A stretch of DNA of 64,000 nt from Cryptomeria japonica (Eukaryota > Streptophyta > Pinopsida > Cupressales > Cupressaceae), in contig NC_081409.1 in the NCBI RefSeq assembly GCF_030272615.1, positions 876,999,594-877,063,593 on the forward strand, given 5' to 3'. Within the stretch, counting starts at the first letter, position 1, and each line of letters starts with the position of its first letter. The notes under the pieces are model-generated. The model had not been told where the DNA came from. It ran no database searches and saw only the letters and a list, made by a program, of their open reading frames with translations. The translations under genes and the position numbers were made by a program. Of this stretch, positions 10,728 through 22,394 are shown piece by piece.

Positions 10728-11903
10728 TGATGAATACTAAGAGGGGGGGTGAATTAGTATGCCAAAAATCTTTGCACTAAAACACTTACACAGTCTGAAG
10801 ATAAACCAGAAAAGTAGTCTGACAGTCAAACCGGTTACCACACATGCAAACCAAAATGCAAATAAAACATTCACCCACAAAAGAAATACAACCATAACAC
10901 AAGATATTTTATGTGGAAACCCAACTGGGAAAAAACCATGGTGAGATGGAACTCACAAGTCACTATCTGCAGAATAGAAACCAGACCGGTTAAGGTCAGA
11001 CCGATTAAGGTCTTACAATGTTCTTCACCAGAATAGATCCTGTTAGGAATCTCAATCTCTATTAGGAGATAAGTCTGATTAAAGACTACCTTGTTAGAGG
11101 ATTTTAGATTCACATGTGTGAACCACCTTGTTAGAGGACTTTACAAAGGCTTTGAGGCCTACCCGGTTAGGGGCTACAGACTTGTTAAAGATGTGAGTAA
11201 TCAACAAGTGTTTGATCTATCTAATAGTACAAACTACTTGGTTAGATCCAGTATTGCTCACAACTAATGCATTCCAGCATTACTTCAGTCTTCTCTATCT
11301 CTCTCTTAGTTACAATTCGATCTTCTCAAATAAGATCGCTCTTCCAACAACTCAACATCCACCTTAAACCCTAGCTCAACATTAACCCTTTTCGCAACAA
11401 CCTAAAACCCTAGACATGATGTCCTTTTAAAGGAATCTGATTTCATGTCGGTCCAATAGGATTTCTTTACAATTTCCTAGGTTCAATGAGCCTAGACATA
11501 CTTAGTAACACGACACAAGAATCACCGTTAATGTGTCAGCACCGTCAAACAATCGATGGATTGGTAACTCATCACAAAATGCCAGTTGGTAACTCATCAC
11601 AGAGTATTACCGGTTCATACAAAATACCAGTTGTCAGTTTGACAAAAATGAAGACTGGTAAGAATGTGTTGTGCTGCTTTGCTCCCTCGTACCGCTTGTG
11701 ATCTACAAACCGCTTGGGGTCGACATGCCGCTTCAGACCAGGAAACACATTTTGCAAAATCACTACTAGTCTAAAAACTAGAATACAACATACCAGTTGG
11801 AACAAATACCGGTTGAGCATGAGCTCATACATATAAAGGGGATCTCAATACAAGTTTGTGTCCATCAATGACAATCATAGCATAAACCACAAAAATGCCA
11901 ACA
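10728..11903 (-). repeat. Solo LTR, copia-like, minus orientation
   Basis: On the minus strand it starts TGTTGGCATTTTTGTGG and ends ATTCATCA. It is flanked by TGATT (10723-10727) and TGATC (11904-11908), a 5-bp target duplication with one change. It carries the shared LTR box (GGAAACCCAACTGGGAAAAA, 10915-10934) about 185 bp from its 3' end. No internal sequence adjoins it, so it is a solo LTR left by LTR-LTR recombination. Confidence 0.8.
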
Positions 11904-11908
11904 TGATC

Positions 11909-14900
11909 TACTTGTGTGTTTTGTATGGTTGTGTTCTTCATGATCTGGTAACTTCTATCGTCTGAATCAACAACTAGTTCTTTTGGATGCTTCATTATTT
12001 TATGAATCATATTGCGCATGCAAACGGTATATGATGATTAAATTGATAGGGTGATTATTGGTTTGGTGATATTTATTTCCATTGGTGGGTAAAGTTGTCT
12101 GACTTCATATATTTTATGGAGTTTGTCATTTGAATGTTGATTTAGTGGTATTGATAATATTTGGATTATGAAATACTAACTGTGTGGGTCATTCAGTTGT
12201 TATTGTATCAATTGTATTGTTATATCCTTGTTTCCCTGATATATATGTTTTGTTGTTTATTTTTGAGAAAGTGTAAATCAAAAAATACAAAAAAAAAAAA
12301 AAAGGATTTTGTTTGTTTTGTTTCAACCAGTAGGCCCCTTGATAGGTACAATTGCATCAGCCACTCAGTGACCCAAAACTGTTGTGACCTAACTATAGAG
12401 ACCTTGGAGTAATTGGTCTTTCAGATTGATTGATTTTCAGGAGAGGTAGTGAGTGTTCACATTAACTACCTGACTATTGGTGAGTGTGTCAAAGCACCCG
12501 TCAATAGGACATAGTATACATAAGAGATGTTAGGGCTTATATCCATGCTCCCTTAACGAAGGTTAGTCATGTATTTAATGACTTGTGGAAGTAGTCAATG
12601 AAAGATGACTTGACAATGTTTAAAAAAAAAATGTAAGCATATTTTGGAATTAGGGTTGAATATTTGGAAGGAGTTCACCAACTCTAACTATGAGTGTGCA
12701 TGGATTCAAGTCATCTTGATCTGAATTCATGGAGATGTTATATTTTTTAGATCTCCCGCACAAGATCACAAAGGATGTTGTTTGGTCTTTGATAGGGTTG
12801 TGCATCTCTAGGAAACTTCCTATTTAAAAGTTAGTGAAGAATGATACTGTGTTTGAGATTACCATTTCAAAATCTGATGGAAGGGCTATGACTATGGAGG
12901 ACATCACTAATCTAAGTGTTTATAATGTTACCAAGGGCTTGAAATACAAGATTTACTATTAGAACCATGAGGGTTTTGCCACTGTTGTTGCTTTACACTC
13001 TTCTTATTAGACGATGGTTAAAGGAGATAATTTTGATCTATGTGAACTTCTGAGACAAGAAATTTTAGATAATCTAGACGTGACAAAGAAAAGAAAATAT
13101 TTGTTCATGTATCGGTCCCTCATTATATGTTTGGCACTTATGTTCATGAATGAGCTCCTTGGTATTAAGAATAAGTTATGAACTAAGTTCACTCTAGTAT
13201 CAATGAAAATAAAATAATATTGGAAGTTTTAATAATAATACATAAAGTGTATAATACTACATATTCTAGGTGGTTTAAGAATTTTCAAGATGAGATGCAT
13301 GAAAGGGAGAGGGTTCCTGCCAGTTTGGTTCAAAAGTATGCAAATGAGATCACCTTTCTGGTCAGTAAAGGCCATTTCTACATTGCAATGGTAGAGCCAA
13401 GGACTTCTTGGCTACCTAAGTTTAAATATGAGATGTCAGAGGAGTATGGGGAAAAAAAAATAGACCCTATTGTAGTTACCAATAGATTGGAGTGTATAAA
13501 TATTTGGGATTGTAGTTGAATTATTGAACAAGATAATTAGAAAGAAGGCTAAGATTAGATATGCAAAGTGAATGGATAACTTGTACAAATAGATAATCTA
13601 CCCATAATAGAAGATGCCTTTGGAAAGAAAGAACATATGAGAACTAGGTCAGTGTCTGCCTCTCCTCTAGTAAAGATTGGTTTCTTCAAAACCTTGGTGA
13701 GGGTAGTATCAAGTGAGAAGAAAAATCAAAGACCTAAGAAGAAAGAAATAATAGATAAATTTGGTCTAGAGCCTAATATTGAGAAATTAGACAACATTAG
13801 CACAAATGAAGCAGTGCAAATAGAAAAAATTGTGATTACAAAGAGGTTTGCAAGGATAGAAATTAAGAAAGAGGATGTTGAAGAAGAGGAGGACACTATG
13901 CCTCTCAGTTAAAGAAAGAGAAGTTTGGTCTCTCTGGAAGAGACACCTACAAATAAGAGGAAGAAAGTGAAGAAGAAGAAAAATAAGATAAAGGAAAAGA
14001 AGAAGATGGCAAGTTCAACTTTGGTTGATGTTGATTATCAACCGCTTGATTTTGATAGTATAGTGAATGCTATTTGTAGGCATGATTCCTTGGAGGTGTC
14101 TCCAGAATTATATATGGATGCCCCTTCAGTAGACAAAGATAAGATAGAAAAAACCATTATTCGATATCTTATCACCTTTTACAATAATGTGAATGATATT
14201 GTAGACAAGTTACTTGTGGAGTAGCTAGAAACCCTAACAAAAAGGAGGAAGGATGCACTGATGAAAGAATCCCATGTGAGGACAAGATATTTAGACATGG
14301 TGTGTAGTCCTTTATCTAAGGAAGATACAGACAAGATTGTGTAAACTCATGATATAAGATTTAGAACAAAAGAAAGAGTGAATAACATAATGGAAGGTGA
14401 TCTAGATGACTATTCGAGGATAGTTAAGCAGACGAAAGATGCAATAGTTGAGGTTGTAGAAGAGATTAAAATACTTTGTCTTCTCTTGTGAAGAAGATAG
14501 AAACAAAAAATAGCTTGTAAGGGAATACACTTGGTGTTGGTAGTAGTACAATTGATTCAAAAAAGAGATTAATAGGAATGTTGAAATAGTTGTAATCACA
14601 TGGAGACTAATATGAATGTTGAAATAGTTGTAGAAGAGATTCTAGACAACACACAAGGAGAAGAGTAGAAGGATGTAGAGAACGAGAAAGAACAAGAATG
14701 GAGGTTATTGATGATGCAATGAAGTTTCCCCATGAGAAACTTCTAGAAGTTGTATTGGATGAGACATTAGTGAAGAGATTACAATAATTAGTGAATAAAT
14801 GTGCAATTACACATAGCTAGTTGTGGGAAGGAATCATAGTTTTTGACAAGAGTTTGAAGGATGTAGTGGTGGTATATTAGTTTTTTTACTAGTGTCTTGT

Positions 14901-15285
14901 ATCCACTGAAGACAATCAGGGTCAAATAGACATTTTGGAAGCATAAATTTAATAGTTGTCTAGTTTTGTAGACTTGAAGAAGGATTTAGATTGGTAATGG
15001 TAGATTGTAGATAGAGAATATGTATATGATGTTAAATCTGATAACTAATCAAAAGGAGAATATTACAGCACAATATGGTCACATGAGAGATATTGTAGAC
15101 TTATAGCTCACCAACAAGGTGAGACTTATTGCGCACTCTCAAAAGTTGGATTAGGAAGTAAAGGTTTCGGATAGTTGCAATGAGGTAGAAGATCTTCTTT
15201 TGAAGATGGAAATTCAGTACAACATTTTGACCTCTATGGGGAATGATTGGATGATCACTTTGTCTCATCTCAAGTTTTTTCACAA
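11909..15285 (+). pseudogene. Unknown long ORF, main part, with hydrophobic segments
   Basis: Coding-like plus-strand text runs through many stops and frameshifts. Segments seen: a hydrophobic region (about 12040-12260) with TVWVIQLLLYQLYCYILVSL, like a membrane span, followed by a Lys run; a region with PLDRYNCISHSVTQNCCDL (about 12335-12395); a domain-like part (about 12735-13210) with DLPHKITKDVVWSLIGLC and KSDGRAMTMEDITNLS; a region open 13220-13519; then a Lys-rich stretch (about 13940-14010) like a nuclear-localisation signal and acidic, probably helical text. It ends HKGIMPPVMETP near 15320. I recognise no enzyme. I infer an accessory ORF of an LTR element, or less likely a captured gene. 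Function unknown. Confidence 0.45.
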
Positions 15286-15686
15286 GGGCATTATGCCCCC
15301 AGTTATGGAGACTCCTTAATTTTTTTTGGTAAGACGGTTTTTCCCCCGAATATGCACATGTGGATAAGTAGAAGATTTGTGAAATATAGTTTTGATTTTC
15401 AATTTTTCTTGTACCCTAAGGGGGAGTTGTATACAACAATTGATTTTGTGTTTTGGAGACACCCTTTTTCCTTGATGTAAAATGGGGGAGAATTCATTAT
15501 GGAAAGTGGAGTGATATGATAATATTATGTGTTGGAAAAAGTGTTGCCGTAAATGACAAAGTAGGAGATTATTATAAATTTGAGTTTTTGTTGTCATTGT
15601 AGAGGAGGGAATTTTTTACCTCTAAGATGACAAATCTTAAGAGAAAAAATTAACTGCTACTACCTCACTTAAACTAGTGGTAAAGG
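15286..15686. other. Noncoding junction between two elements
   Basis: It contains short purine tracts of the polypurine type (AAGGGGGAG at about 15419, ATGGGGGAG at about 15482, AAGTAGGAGA at about 15560) and the phrase TTTTTGTTGTCATTG. This resembles the 3' end of the element carrying the unknown ORF. No LTR of that element could be delimited before the minus-strand LTR begins. Confidence 0.35.
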
Positions 15687-16835
15687 TGAGCTAGGGGATT
15701 AAAAAATAACAATAAAATAAACACTACACTAAGCTACAAGATTTTTGAATATTGAAGTATATATAATAGAGCAATAAAATTCTAAATATTATGGAAATAC
15801 AAAAAGAAAAAGAGATTATACCAGAGGACCTATTCATTCTTGAGTCCTAGATGCCAGTGTGCCATGGGGACATCTGTGCATTGCACTATCATTTGTACGG
15901 ATAAAGGCCTGCAGATGCACCAGAAACATTCTGGAATTTATACTTAGCCACACAAAACCTGTTCACCACATGTGCACCCAAATATGGGGGAAAATATTGG
16001 GGCTATATAGGGGTTTGCCTCAATCAAATCCCTGCTTTGTTGTTTCCACTACCACACACATCAAAAGATAGATTGGAAAAAAAATAACTTTAATAGAAAC
16101 TAACCCCGCTTAATGGAGGAAAACCCCTACTACATGTGATTTAATGATAAATGATAAATTCAATAGAAATAAGCCCTTCTTAATGGAGGAAAACTCTTAT
16201 TGCAAGATATATGATAAAAATGATAAATTAAATGCACCTAGACAATAGATACATTAAAAAATGTAACAAAGCAATGCATGCAATATTAAAGATACAAGAC
16301 AAGAGATAAGAAAGAAGGCAAAGCACTCCAACTAAACCCCTCTCTTGAGATAGGAGCGCGATGAAGCTTGAGATAGTGTTGTTGTTGCAAGATAGTTGCT
16401 AAGTATTCAAAATTGGAACCAAAAACATGAGAGCCAAGAGAATGAGAGAGTGGTCATTGAGAGATTTCTTTCTGAGAGTGTCTAGAGCTTGCAATAGACA
16501 AGATGATGAGCTATTAATGCAATGAATAGGAGGGAGTAGAATGTATGGATGAGTTAAAGCAAAGGGGAATGTATTTGAAAATGTTTAATGCGGGATATGC
16601 GATTCCAGATTTGAGAATTTGATAAGATGTTAGCACGGTGTGCAGATGTCTACACAACTCATTGTCATTTGCACCAAGAAGGTCCCAAATGAGGTCTAAG
16701 CAAAATTGGGTACACTTTGTCTTTTTAACTCATGATGTCAAAATAATGAGATTTTGATCATGAGCCTTGTCATAAATACATCAGGTACAGTACCTAAGTG
16801 TCATAAATGCACTGGGCATAATTTAGGACACTACA
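15687..16835 (-). repeat. LTR of a minus-strand element (3' LTR)
   Basis: On the minus strand it begins TGTAGTGTCCTAAATT immediately after a polypurine tract, which fixes the right edge at 16835. The left edge (TGAGCTAGG on the plus strand) is set by likeness to the other TGTAGTGT-type LTR at 59741-62072, which begins TGAGCTAAATG there, so it is less certain. It is about 1.15 kb and has no coding content. Confidence 0.6.
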
Positions 16836-16850
16836 TTTTGCCCCCACTTT
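16836..16850 (-). promoter_or_regulatory. Polypurine tract, minus strand
   Basis: The minus strand reads AAAGTGGGGGCAAAA directly before the LTR start TGTAGTGT, as expected for a plus-strand DNA primer. Confidence 0.7.
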
Positions 16851-17999
16851 AGTAAACTGATTGACTCAAGGGATCAGGTACACTAAAGTAGTCTAGAAAG
16901 ATGAATTTATTAAACCCATGCAGTGCATTAAATGCAATAAATAACTAGCCAAAAGGGATACTATAGAGGTCACAGAGGTCGAGCAGGCAGACATAAGCAG
17001 TGCCTCGAGTTCTCCATAAAAACCACATCATTTCATCATGAAAATTAAAAAAATTTGTTGTAACCACCTTTTGAGTCTCTTCCATCAATTCTACCTTATG
17101 CTGAGGTTGAGCGGAGCTAAGGTCGACTCCTATGGCATAAATTAATTAGTCATCAGACAACATCTCCCTCTCTAGCTTGATGACTATAGGAAAACTATTT
17201 GCCATAGTGAGGTTGTTTTGTTTCATATTGAACATTGTATTCATCCAAGTTGTGGCTAACCTATGACGTTCGTCTCTCTTCTCTTCTATTTTTTCCTAGC
17301 TCTATATTCCTTAGACACACTGAATTGTTGTTCTAACTCCATGAGAGAGTTGATGTACTATCCCACAAAAGGCACACCCTAGGGAAGACCGAAAGGTATT
17401 TTGATAGTAGGGAAATTATCATTTGCATTCCTGGGGACTTCATAATGCTTAACTCTCTAGGGGAGAAGGGGGAATACCCTACAAGAATATAGTGGAAATC
17501 AAGGAAGTTGAAGCACTTCGTGCAAAGATAGAAAATCTCAAAGGAAACATGTGAGTAAAAACATGCAACTAGACTAGTATAGTCATCGTAATGGTTGTTT
17601 TAGGGTTGAGAAATTGGGGCTCGGGGTGACGGTTGGGAAGTAGGGGAAACAACTATAGATATCACTAGTGTGCTAATCTAAGAACAACTGGCCCTTGGGG
17701 GTTTAGTGGAGGATAATGGTGGTTCAAAGCCCTCTCTAGGAAGAACTAAATCCCAGTTTTGAGCTCATTGCATCACTAGGGGCCCCTATTAGAGAATGAG
17801 ACGAAGAAAGGAGAGGGGAAGAGAAACTTATTTTCTCAACAATTGGGGTTGGGGAGGGAACCTCAACAACCCCCACATCATGTGATTCAACTTGGTGCTC
17901 TATTTTTTTCTTCTTCTTGGACTTCTCAAACCCTTTACCTTCTCAGGGAGCCTTGTGCTCTAGTCCTTTAGCTGATTCTAATTTGGATTCCCTAATGAC

Positions 18000-19054
18000 T
18001 GTTAGGGTTCCCACAAATACTGAGAGGGGGGAGTGAATCAGTATCTGACTGGTAATGTAATTTTCTTGATACAAAACATGTAGAACATAAAGTAACAGTA
18101 TACCAGTATGTAAGAATTAATGTAATTAACATAATCAAAAACATCCACATGAAAAGAACACCATAACACAAGATGTTAAACGAGGAAACCCGGTGTGGGA
18201 AAAACCTCGGTGGGATTTGTGACCCACAATATTCACTTATTGGCCAATAAGAGAATATTACTTACAATAGGGACCTGCACATGCAGGAAGGCCAACTGCC
18301 TAGAGCACACTGCTCAATAAGAAGTCACACTGACTTACAATGAAGATTAAGTTAATCCAATATTCTATAGTGCTTTACAATAGCATCTTCAATGCCAAAT
18401 TCAGTATCGGTTCTCGCTCTGTTCTTTACATATACCCTTGACCTATAATTCGCACATTAGGTCTGCCTAATAATTTTCTTATGATAGCTATATCACCTCT
18501 TACAAATGTCTACAATGATCTCTTTTATATACAAGAGTCATTTTACAATTTGCCAAGTCGGCTTACAATAATAAACAAAATATTACATATCAAAAATCTT
18601 GTCGACCTCTGTGCCGGTATACATCTTTTCTTCTGTGTCGGTGCCAGTGCTGGTGTAGAGTGGTCTTGCTGATGCCAGTGCACTATCTTGCTTGAATAAT
18701 GCTTTGTCGATAGAATGTCTTGCTGGTGCCATAGGATTGCAAGGTTGCCTGTGTAATGCTTTGTCAGTGCCATAGGATTGCAAGGTTGCCTGTGTAATGC
18801 TTTGTCGGTGCCATAGGATTGCAAGGTTGCCTATGTAATGCTTTGCCGATGCCATAGGATTGCAAGGTTGCCTATGTAATGCTTTGCCGGTGCCATAGGA
18901 TTGCAAGGTTGCCTGTGTAATGCTTTGTCGGTGCCATAGGATTGCAAGGTTGCCTGTGTAATGCTTTGTCAGTGCCATAGGATTGCAAGGTTGCCATCAA
19001 TGACAAAACCTTCAATCACACACAATGTCTCATTGGAGTGTCCATATGCCAACA
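18000..19054 (-). repeat. Solo LTR, copia-like, with minisatellite
   Basis: On the minus strand it starts TGTTGGCATATGGACACTCC and ends AACCCTAACA. A perfect 5-bp target duplication, ATGAC, flanks it (17995-17999 and 19055-19059). It is the same subfamily as the LTR at 40439-41232. The shared LTR box lies at 18183-18206. No internal region is attached. It interrupts the minus-strand ORF. Confidence 0.92.
18728..18995. repeat. 41-bp minisatellite, 6.5 copies
   Basis: GCCATAGGATTGCAAGGTTG starts at 18728, 18769, 18810, 18851, 18892, 18933 and 18974, a strict 41-bp period. The sister LTR at 40439-41232 has one copy (about 41151), so the array grew in this copy. The open frames across it on the minus strand are an artefact of the repeat. 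Confidence 0.95.
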
Positions 19055-19818
19055 ATGACAACTCAGGGCTCACTTGGCCCTGTATTGATCTGAGGAGGGG
19101 GAGACTTGATTCTAACCACTGGCTCTGACCTTCTATCCCTTCTGGTTGCTCTAATAAATGGTACCCCCTCATCCTCACTGACCTTAGTTTTATCTGAATT
19201 CTTGAGAGATGAATGCCCTTGATCCCATGTTTTGTCAAAGATGTCATCTAAATCAATATTGTCCCCCTGCGTGTAGAACGCCTTAGTCTCTTTTTGATAG
19301 ATCCAAAAATTAGTGATATTTTGTTCATTCCAATCCCACTAAGTTAGGTTAGCCTTCATGGTTGGGGCCATCTTTCTTGTTGGATTTGTACTATCCAACA
19401 TAGTGTAGAAACTATAGCATTTAGGCCTTTCTTACTCATGATGAATTTAGGAGAGATAAACCAAGACATCCCTGGTAGGTTTTGCAAGATTACACCTTTG
19501 GCGCTAATAAGGCTTTCATTTATGGTGAACTAAAAGAGGTTTGTTAGGTAAGCAAATGTCTAGGTCGTAATGTCAAGGATCAACAATGAGGTGAAGAATG
19601 CAGACCAATTTGGCAAGTAAGAATGCTTTAGTTCTTCTCTTGTGGATCATAATTCCTCTGTAACTAATAGAAAGTCTATAGAGCATAGCCTTATTTCTTC
19701 CTACCCCAATTTTTGCATTGGCAATAGAAATTTATCTATATACTTCTAGGGCTAAGGTTCTATTAGTAACAAAGGTGGGTAATTGATGCAAGAGCATTCG
19801 GTGGTGTAAGGGCAATCT

Positions 19819-20662
19819 TGTATCACCCAAAAATATTTCTTTTTAATTATTTTTCTTTTAATTTTTTTGCATTTCTTGATACCCATTTGGGCAAATAAGT
19901 GATTCCAACTTTCAAAATTGAAAAGTTGCTTTTTCTAGCCGACTGTCCAAAATAGTAGGTTTTTATTTTAAGGTGGATGGAGCCCAAATTTTGGGGGAAG
20001 CTTAAAGAAGGAAAAATAAGAACTTTGGAAAAAGAATTAGATTAAAATAATTAATAATTTTAAATTTATTCAATTTTTAGTTTCCCGAAGAATTTTTAAA
20101 AAAAACTTTCGAGTTAGATTTGAAGCATTAAATGGTTTCAAATGGCCCCAAAAATGGTAGGAATCGGTGGAGTGGATACTTAGCATATTCTTCACTCAAA
20201 TAGATTTTCGATACTTCAAATAGTGTGTCAATCCTATTTCGGATCAAAAGTTATGGCTGTCGGAAGTTAGACAATTTTTCAGAAAGTTTCAATTTTTGAA
20301 TTTGGTTGTATTTTCATGTTTTGGCATTTGTCTGCCAATTGGTAACTTCTAAATTGTAATTTCAGCTCCAAAACATGAGAAAGGATATTTAGGACTCATA
20401 TGTGGAAACTTGGGAGTTAGTTGTTGTATGTGAGTTTTTAGAGTTGAGTTTTCGGGAGTTTAGTTCTGGGTTGGGAAATTGCATTATAAGGGTTTTCTAG
20501 AAAACTCTACAAGTTGTTGTTTTGCAGCCTGTGAGGATTGATTCCTCTAGATTGTACATGCATATTTTGCAATTGCATGTTTTACGAATACTAATAATAA
20601 AATCTTTTGTGTCTTTTGGTTTCTATTTGCTATGTTTTTCTGTCTCTCAAGTTTTACCCTCA
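19819..20662 (+). repeat. 5' LTR of gypsy-2
   Basis: It begins TGTATCACCC where the neighbouring minus-strand ORF text stops, and ends TTTTACCCTCA five bases before the tRNA-Met primer site. The 3' partner LTR is missing, so the left edge rests on TG and on loss of neighbouring coding text. Confidence 0.6.
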
Positions 20663-20667
20663 TCAAG

Positions 20668-20679
20668 TGGTATCAGATC
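20668..20679 (+). promoter_or_regulatory. Primer-binding site, initiator tRNA-Met
   Basis: TGGTATCAGATC matches the complement of the plant initiator tRNA-Met 3' end (TGGTATCAGAGC) at 11 of 12 bases. It primes minus-strand DNA synthesis. It sits five bases after the LTR. Confidence 0.8.
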
Positions 20680-20689
20680 GGGTTGTTCC

Positions 20690-21905
20690 TAAGTGTGTGA
20701 ACAAATCTTCGAATGTGAGGTAGTTCACACCAAGATTTGTGATTGTGGGCTCGTGTTCAAGATTCCTCCAAGAGTGATGCATGGTGGCATAAATTTTGGT
20801 GCCAGAAATGCTGGTGGTAGGAATTCTTTGGCAAACAAGGATTTGAGAGCCCTCCAAAGACAAATTGGTGTGTTGCAAGAAGAGTTGAGAAGAGGGTTTA
20901 ATCTGAGGAGAGGAGAAAGTGATGATGAAGGAGAGGTTGAAGATACATACTAAATTGAATTGGAAGAAGCAATAGATCAAGATCAGACTTGATTGTTGCC
21001 ATTTCCTAGATTGGGAAGAGGCCCAAAATTGAAGTCTCTAATTATTCTGGAAATTTCAACCTAGAAGGGTTGATCGACTGGATCAATGAACTAGAGATAT
21101 ATTTTGAATATGAGGAGATAGAAGACTTGGATTGGGTCAAGTTTGCAAAAATGAAGCTAAAAGGTCACGCAAGTGGAAAGAGATCTAGCTAGACAGAAAT
21201 CAGAGAGGAAAGGGAAAGATCACCAGATGAGATTAGATGGTTGATAAACTAAAGAAATAGCTCATTCCTATGGACTATGAGTTGGATCTGCTGAAGAAAC
21301 TACAAGGTTTGAAATAAGGTAACAAATCTATGAAGGAGAATATAGAAGAATTTTACAAAATAATATTTAGACTAGGCCATGCATAGGCCAACAAGGAAAA
21401 GGTCACCCATTATCTGAATGGGTTAAGGCTGAGTATTAAATAGGAGACAAGTTTAATTAGAATGACCAATATTGAAGAAGCATATCAGCTTACTTTGAAA
21501 GTGGAGGAGAAGCTGAATAAAATATTTGAAGGTAACCGAAAAGGGAAAGCCCAAGGCAACACAGGTGGCGTAAAATCTTTTGGAAGTCGAAATGAAGATT
21601 GGAACAAAAATGATGAAGCGAGTAAAGCCAAAATCAAAAGAGTAATAATTTTTATCACCCCTACAATCAAAACAATGGTGAATAATGAGAAAGAGGAAGA
21701 GGAAGGCCTGGACAAGGGTCTAAGAGAGGAAGTTTTAAAGGAACCTATTTGCAATGTGGAGAAGAATGGCATAAAGCCTTTGAATGTCTACAACACCAAG
21801 GGACAAAAAATTGAAGAAATGATGGCCATGCATGAGTTGCGCATGTAGACGAAGAAGCTCAGTCTAAACATTTTGATGATGTTGAAAGGGGAGAGGCCCT
21901 AGTTA
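20690..21905 (+). pseudogene. gag (gypsy-2), broken
   Basis: The N-terminal part is open from 20693 to 20953 and includes MHGGINFGARNAGGR and LRALQRQIGVLQEELRRG, a short coiled-coil-like stretch. The capsid region carries NYSGNFNLEGLIDWINELE (about 21040), typical of plant gypsy capsid, in shifted frames with stops. The last part (21462-21848) has EEAYQLTLKVEEKL. The knuckle (21746-21787) reads with C-X4-H-X4-C intact, but the first Cys of the CX2C is Tyr (TAT), a likely G-to-A change. Confidence 0.75.
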
Positions 21906-21989
21906 TCTGGAGAACCCTAATGAATTAGGAGAAAGAACCAAATCAAAGGAAGAGTTTTCTCCACACCAAATGAAAATATGAAACCAATT

Positions 21990-22320
21990 GTTCTGAAGTT
22001 ATTATTGATAGTGGGAGCATTGATAATTTGGTGTCTGAAGAGATGGTGACAAAGTTGAAGTTGAAAAGGGAAAGACATTCACACCCATATTGGATAGCCT
22101 GGTTGAAAAATAACCACAAATTTTTGGTCAATGAGAAGTGTTTGGTTAAATTCAAGATTGGAAGTTACCGTGATGAGTTACTTTATGACATCATACCCAT
22201 GGAGGCATGTTACATGTTAGGGAGGCCATGGTAGTTCGATAAGCATGTTGTACACGATGGTCATGTGAATACCTATACCCTAACAAAGGATGAAGTTTTA
22301 CATAAGCTAAAGCCCTTGAA
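21990..22320 (+). pseudogene. Retropepsin-like protease (gypsy-2)
   Basis: IIDSGSIDNLVSEEMVTKL starts at about 22001. DSG (22007-22015) is the aspartic protease active-site triad that cleaves the gag-pol polyprotein. The frame stays open to YMLGRPW and TAG at 22232, matching the usual flap-to-helix end of retrotransposon proteases. The catalytic residues are intact, but the upstream and downstream frames are broken. Confidence 0.8.
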
Positions 22321-22394
22321 GGAGGTGGAAGAAAAGGTATGCAGTAATGCTAGAATATGTTTTTTTTAATGGGAGAGGCTTGAAACACTAACCT

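Larger units (their letters stand above)
16860..19800 (-). pseudogene. Decayed ORF of the minus-strand element, split by an LTR
   Basis: Minus-strand text is coding-like from about 19800 down to 16870, broken by stops and by the solo LTR at 18000-19054. Recognisable runs are WDWNEQNITNFWIYQKETK and GDNIDLDDIFDKTWDQGHSS (about 19340-19200), then Arg/Ser-rich SEDEGVPFIRATRRDRRSEP, and past the LTR ESKLESAKGLEHK, a KSKKKKK basic run and a Ser/Pro-rich stretch. Near the end it reads NFFNFHDEMMWFLWRTRG (about 17050). It shows no RT, protease or integrase motif. It may be a gag-like or accessory ORF; I cannot name a family. The upstream end is cut by the gypsy-2 LTR at 19819. Confidence 0.5.

Noticed and set aside
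18543-18978. Long minus-strand frames with a repeating ALTKHYTGNLAILW-type peptide
   Set aside because: They are produced by the 41-bp minisatellite, which is read in all three phases in turn; they lie inside an LTR.
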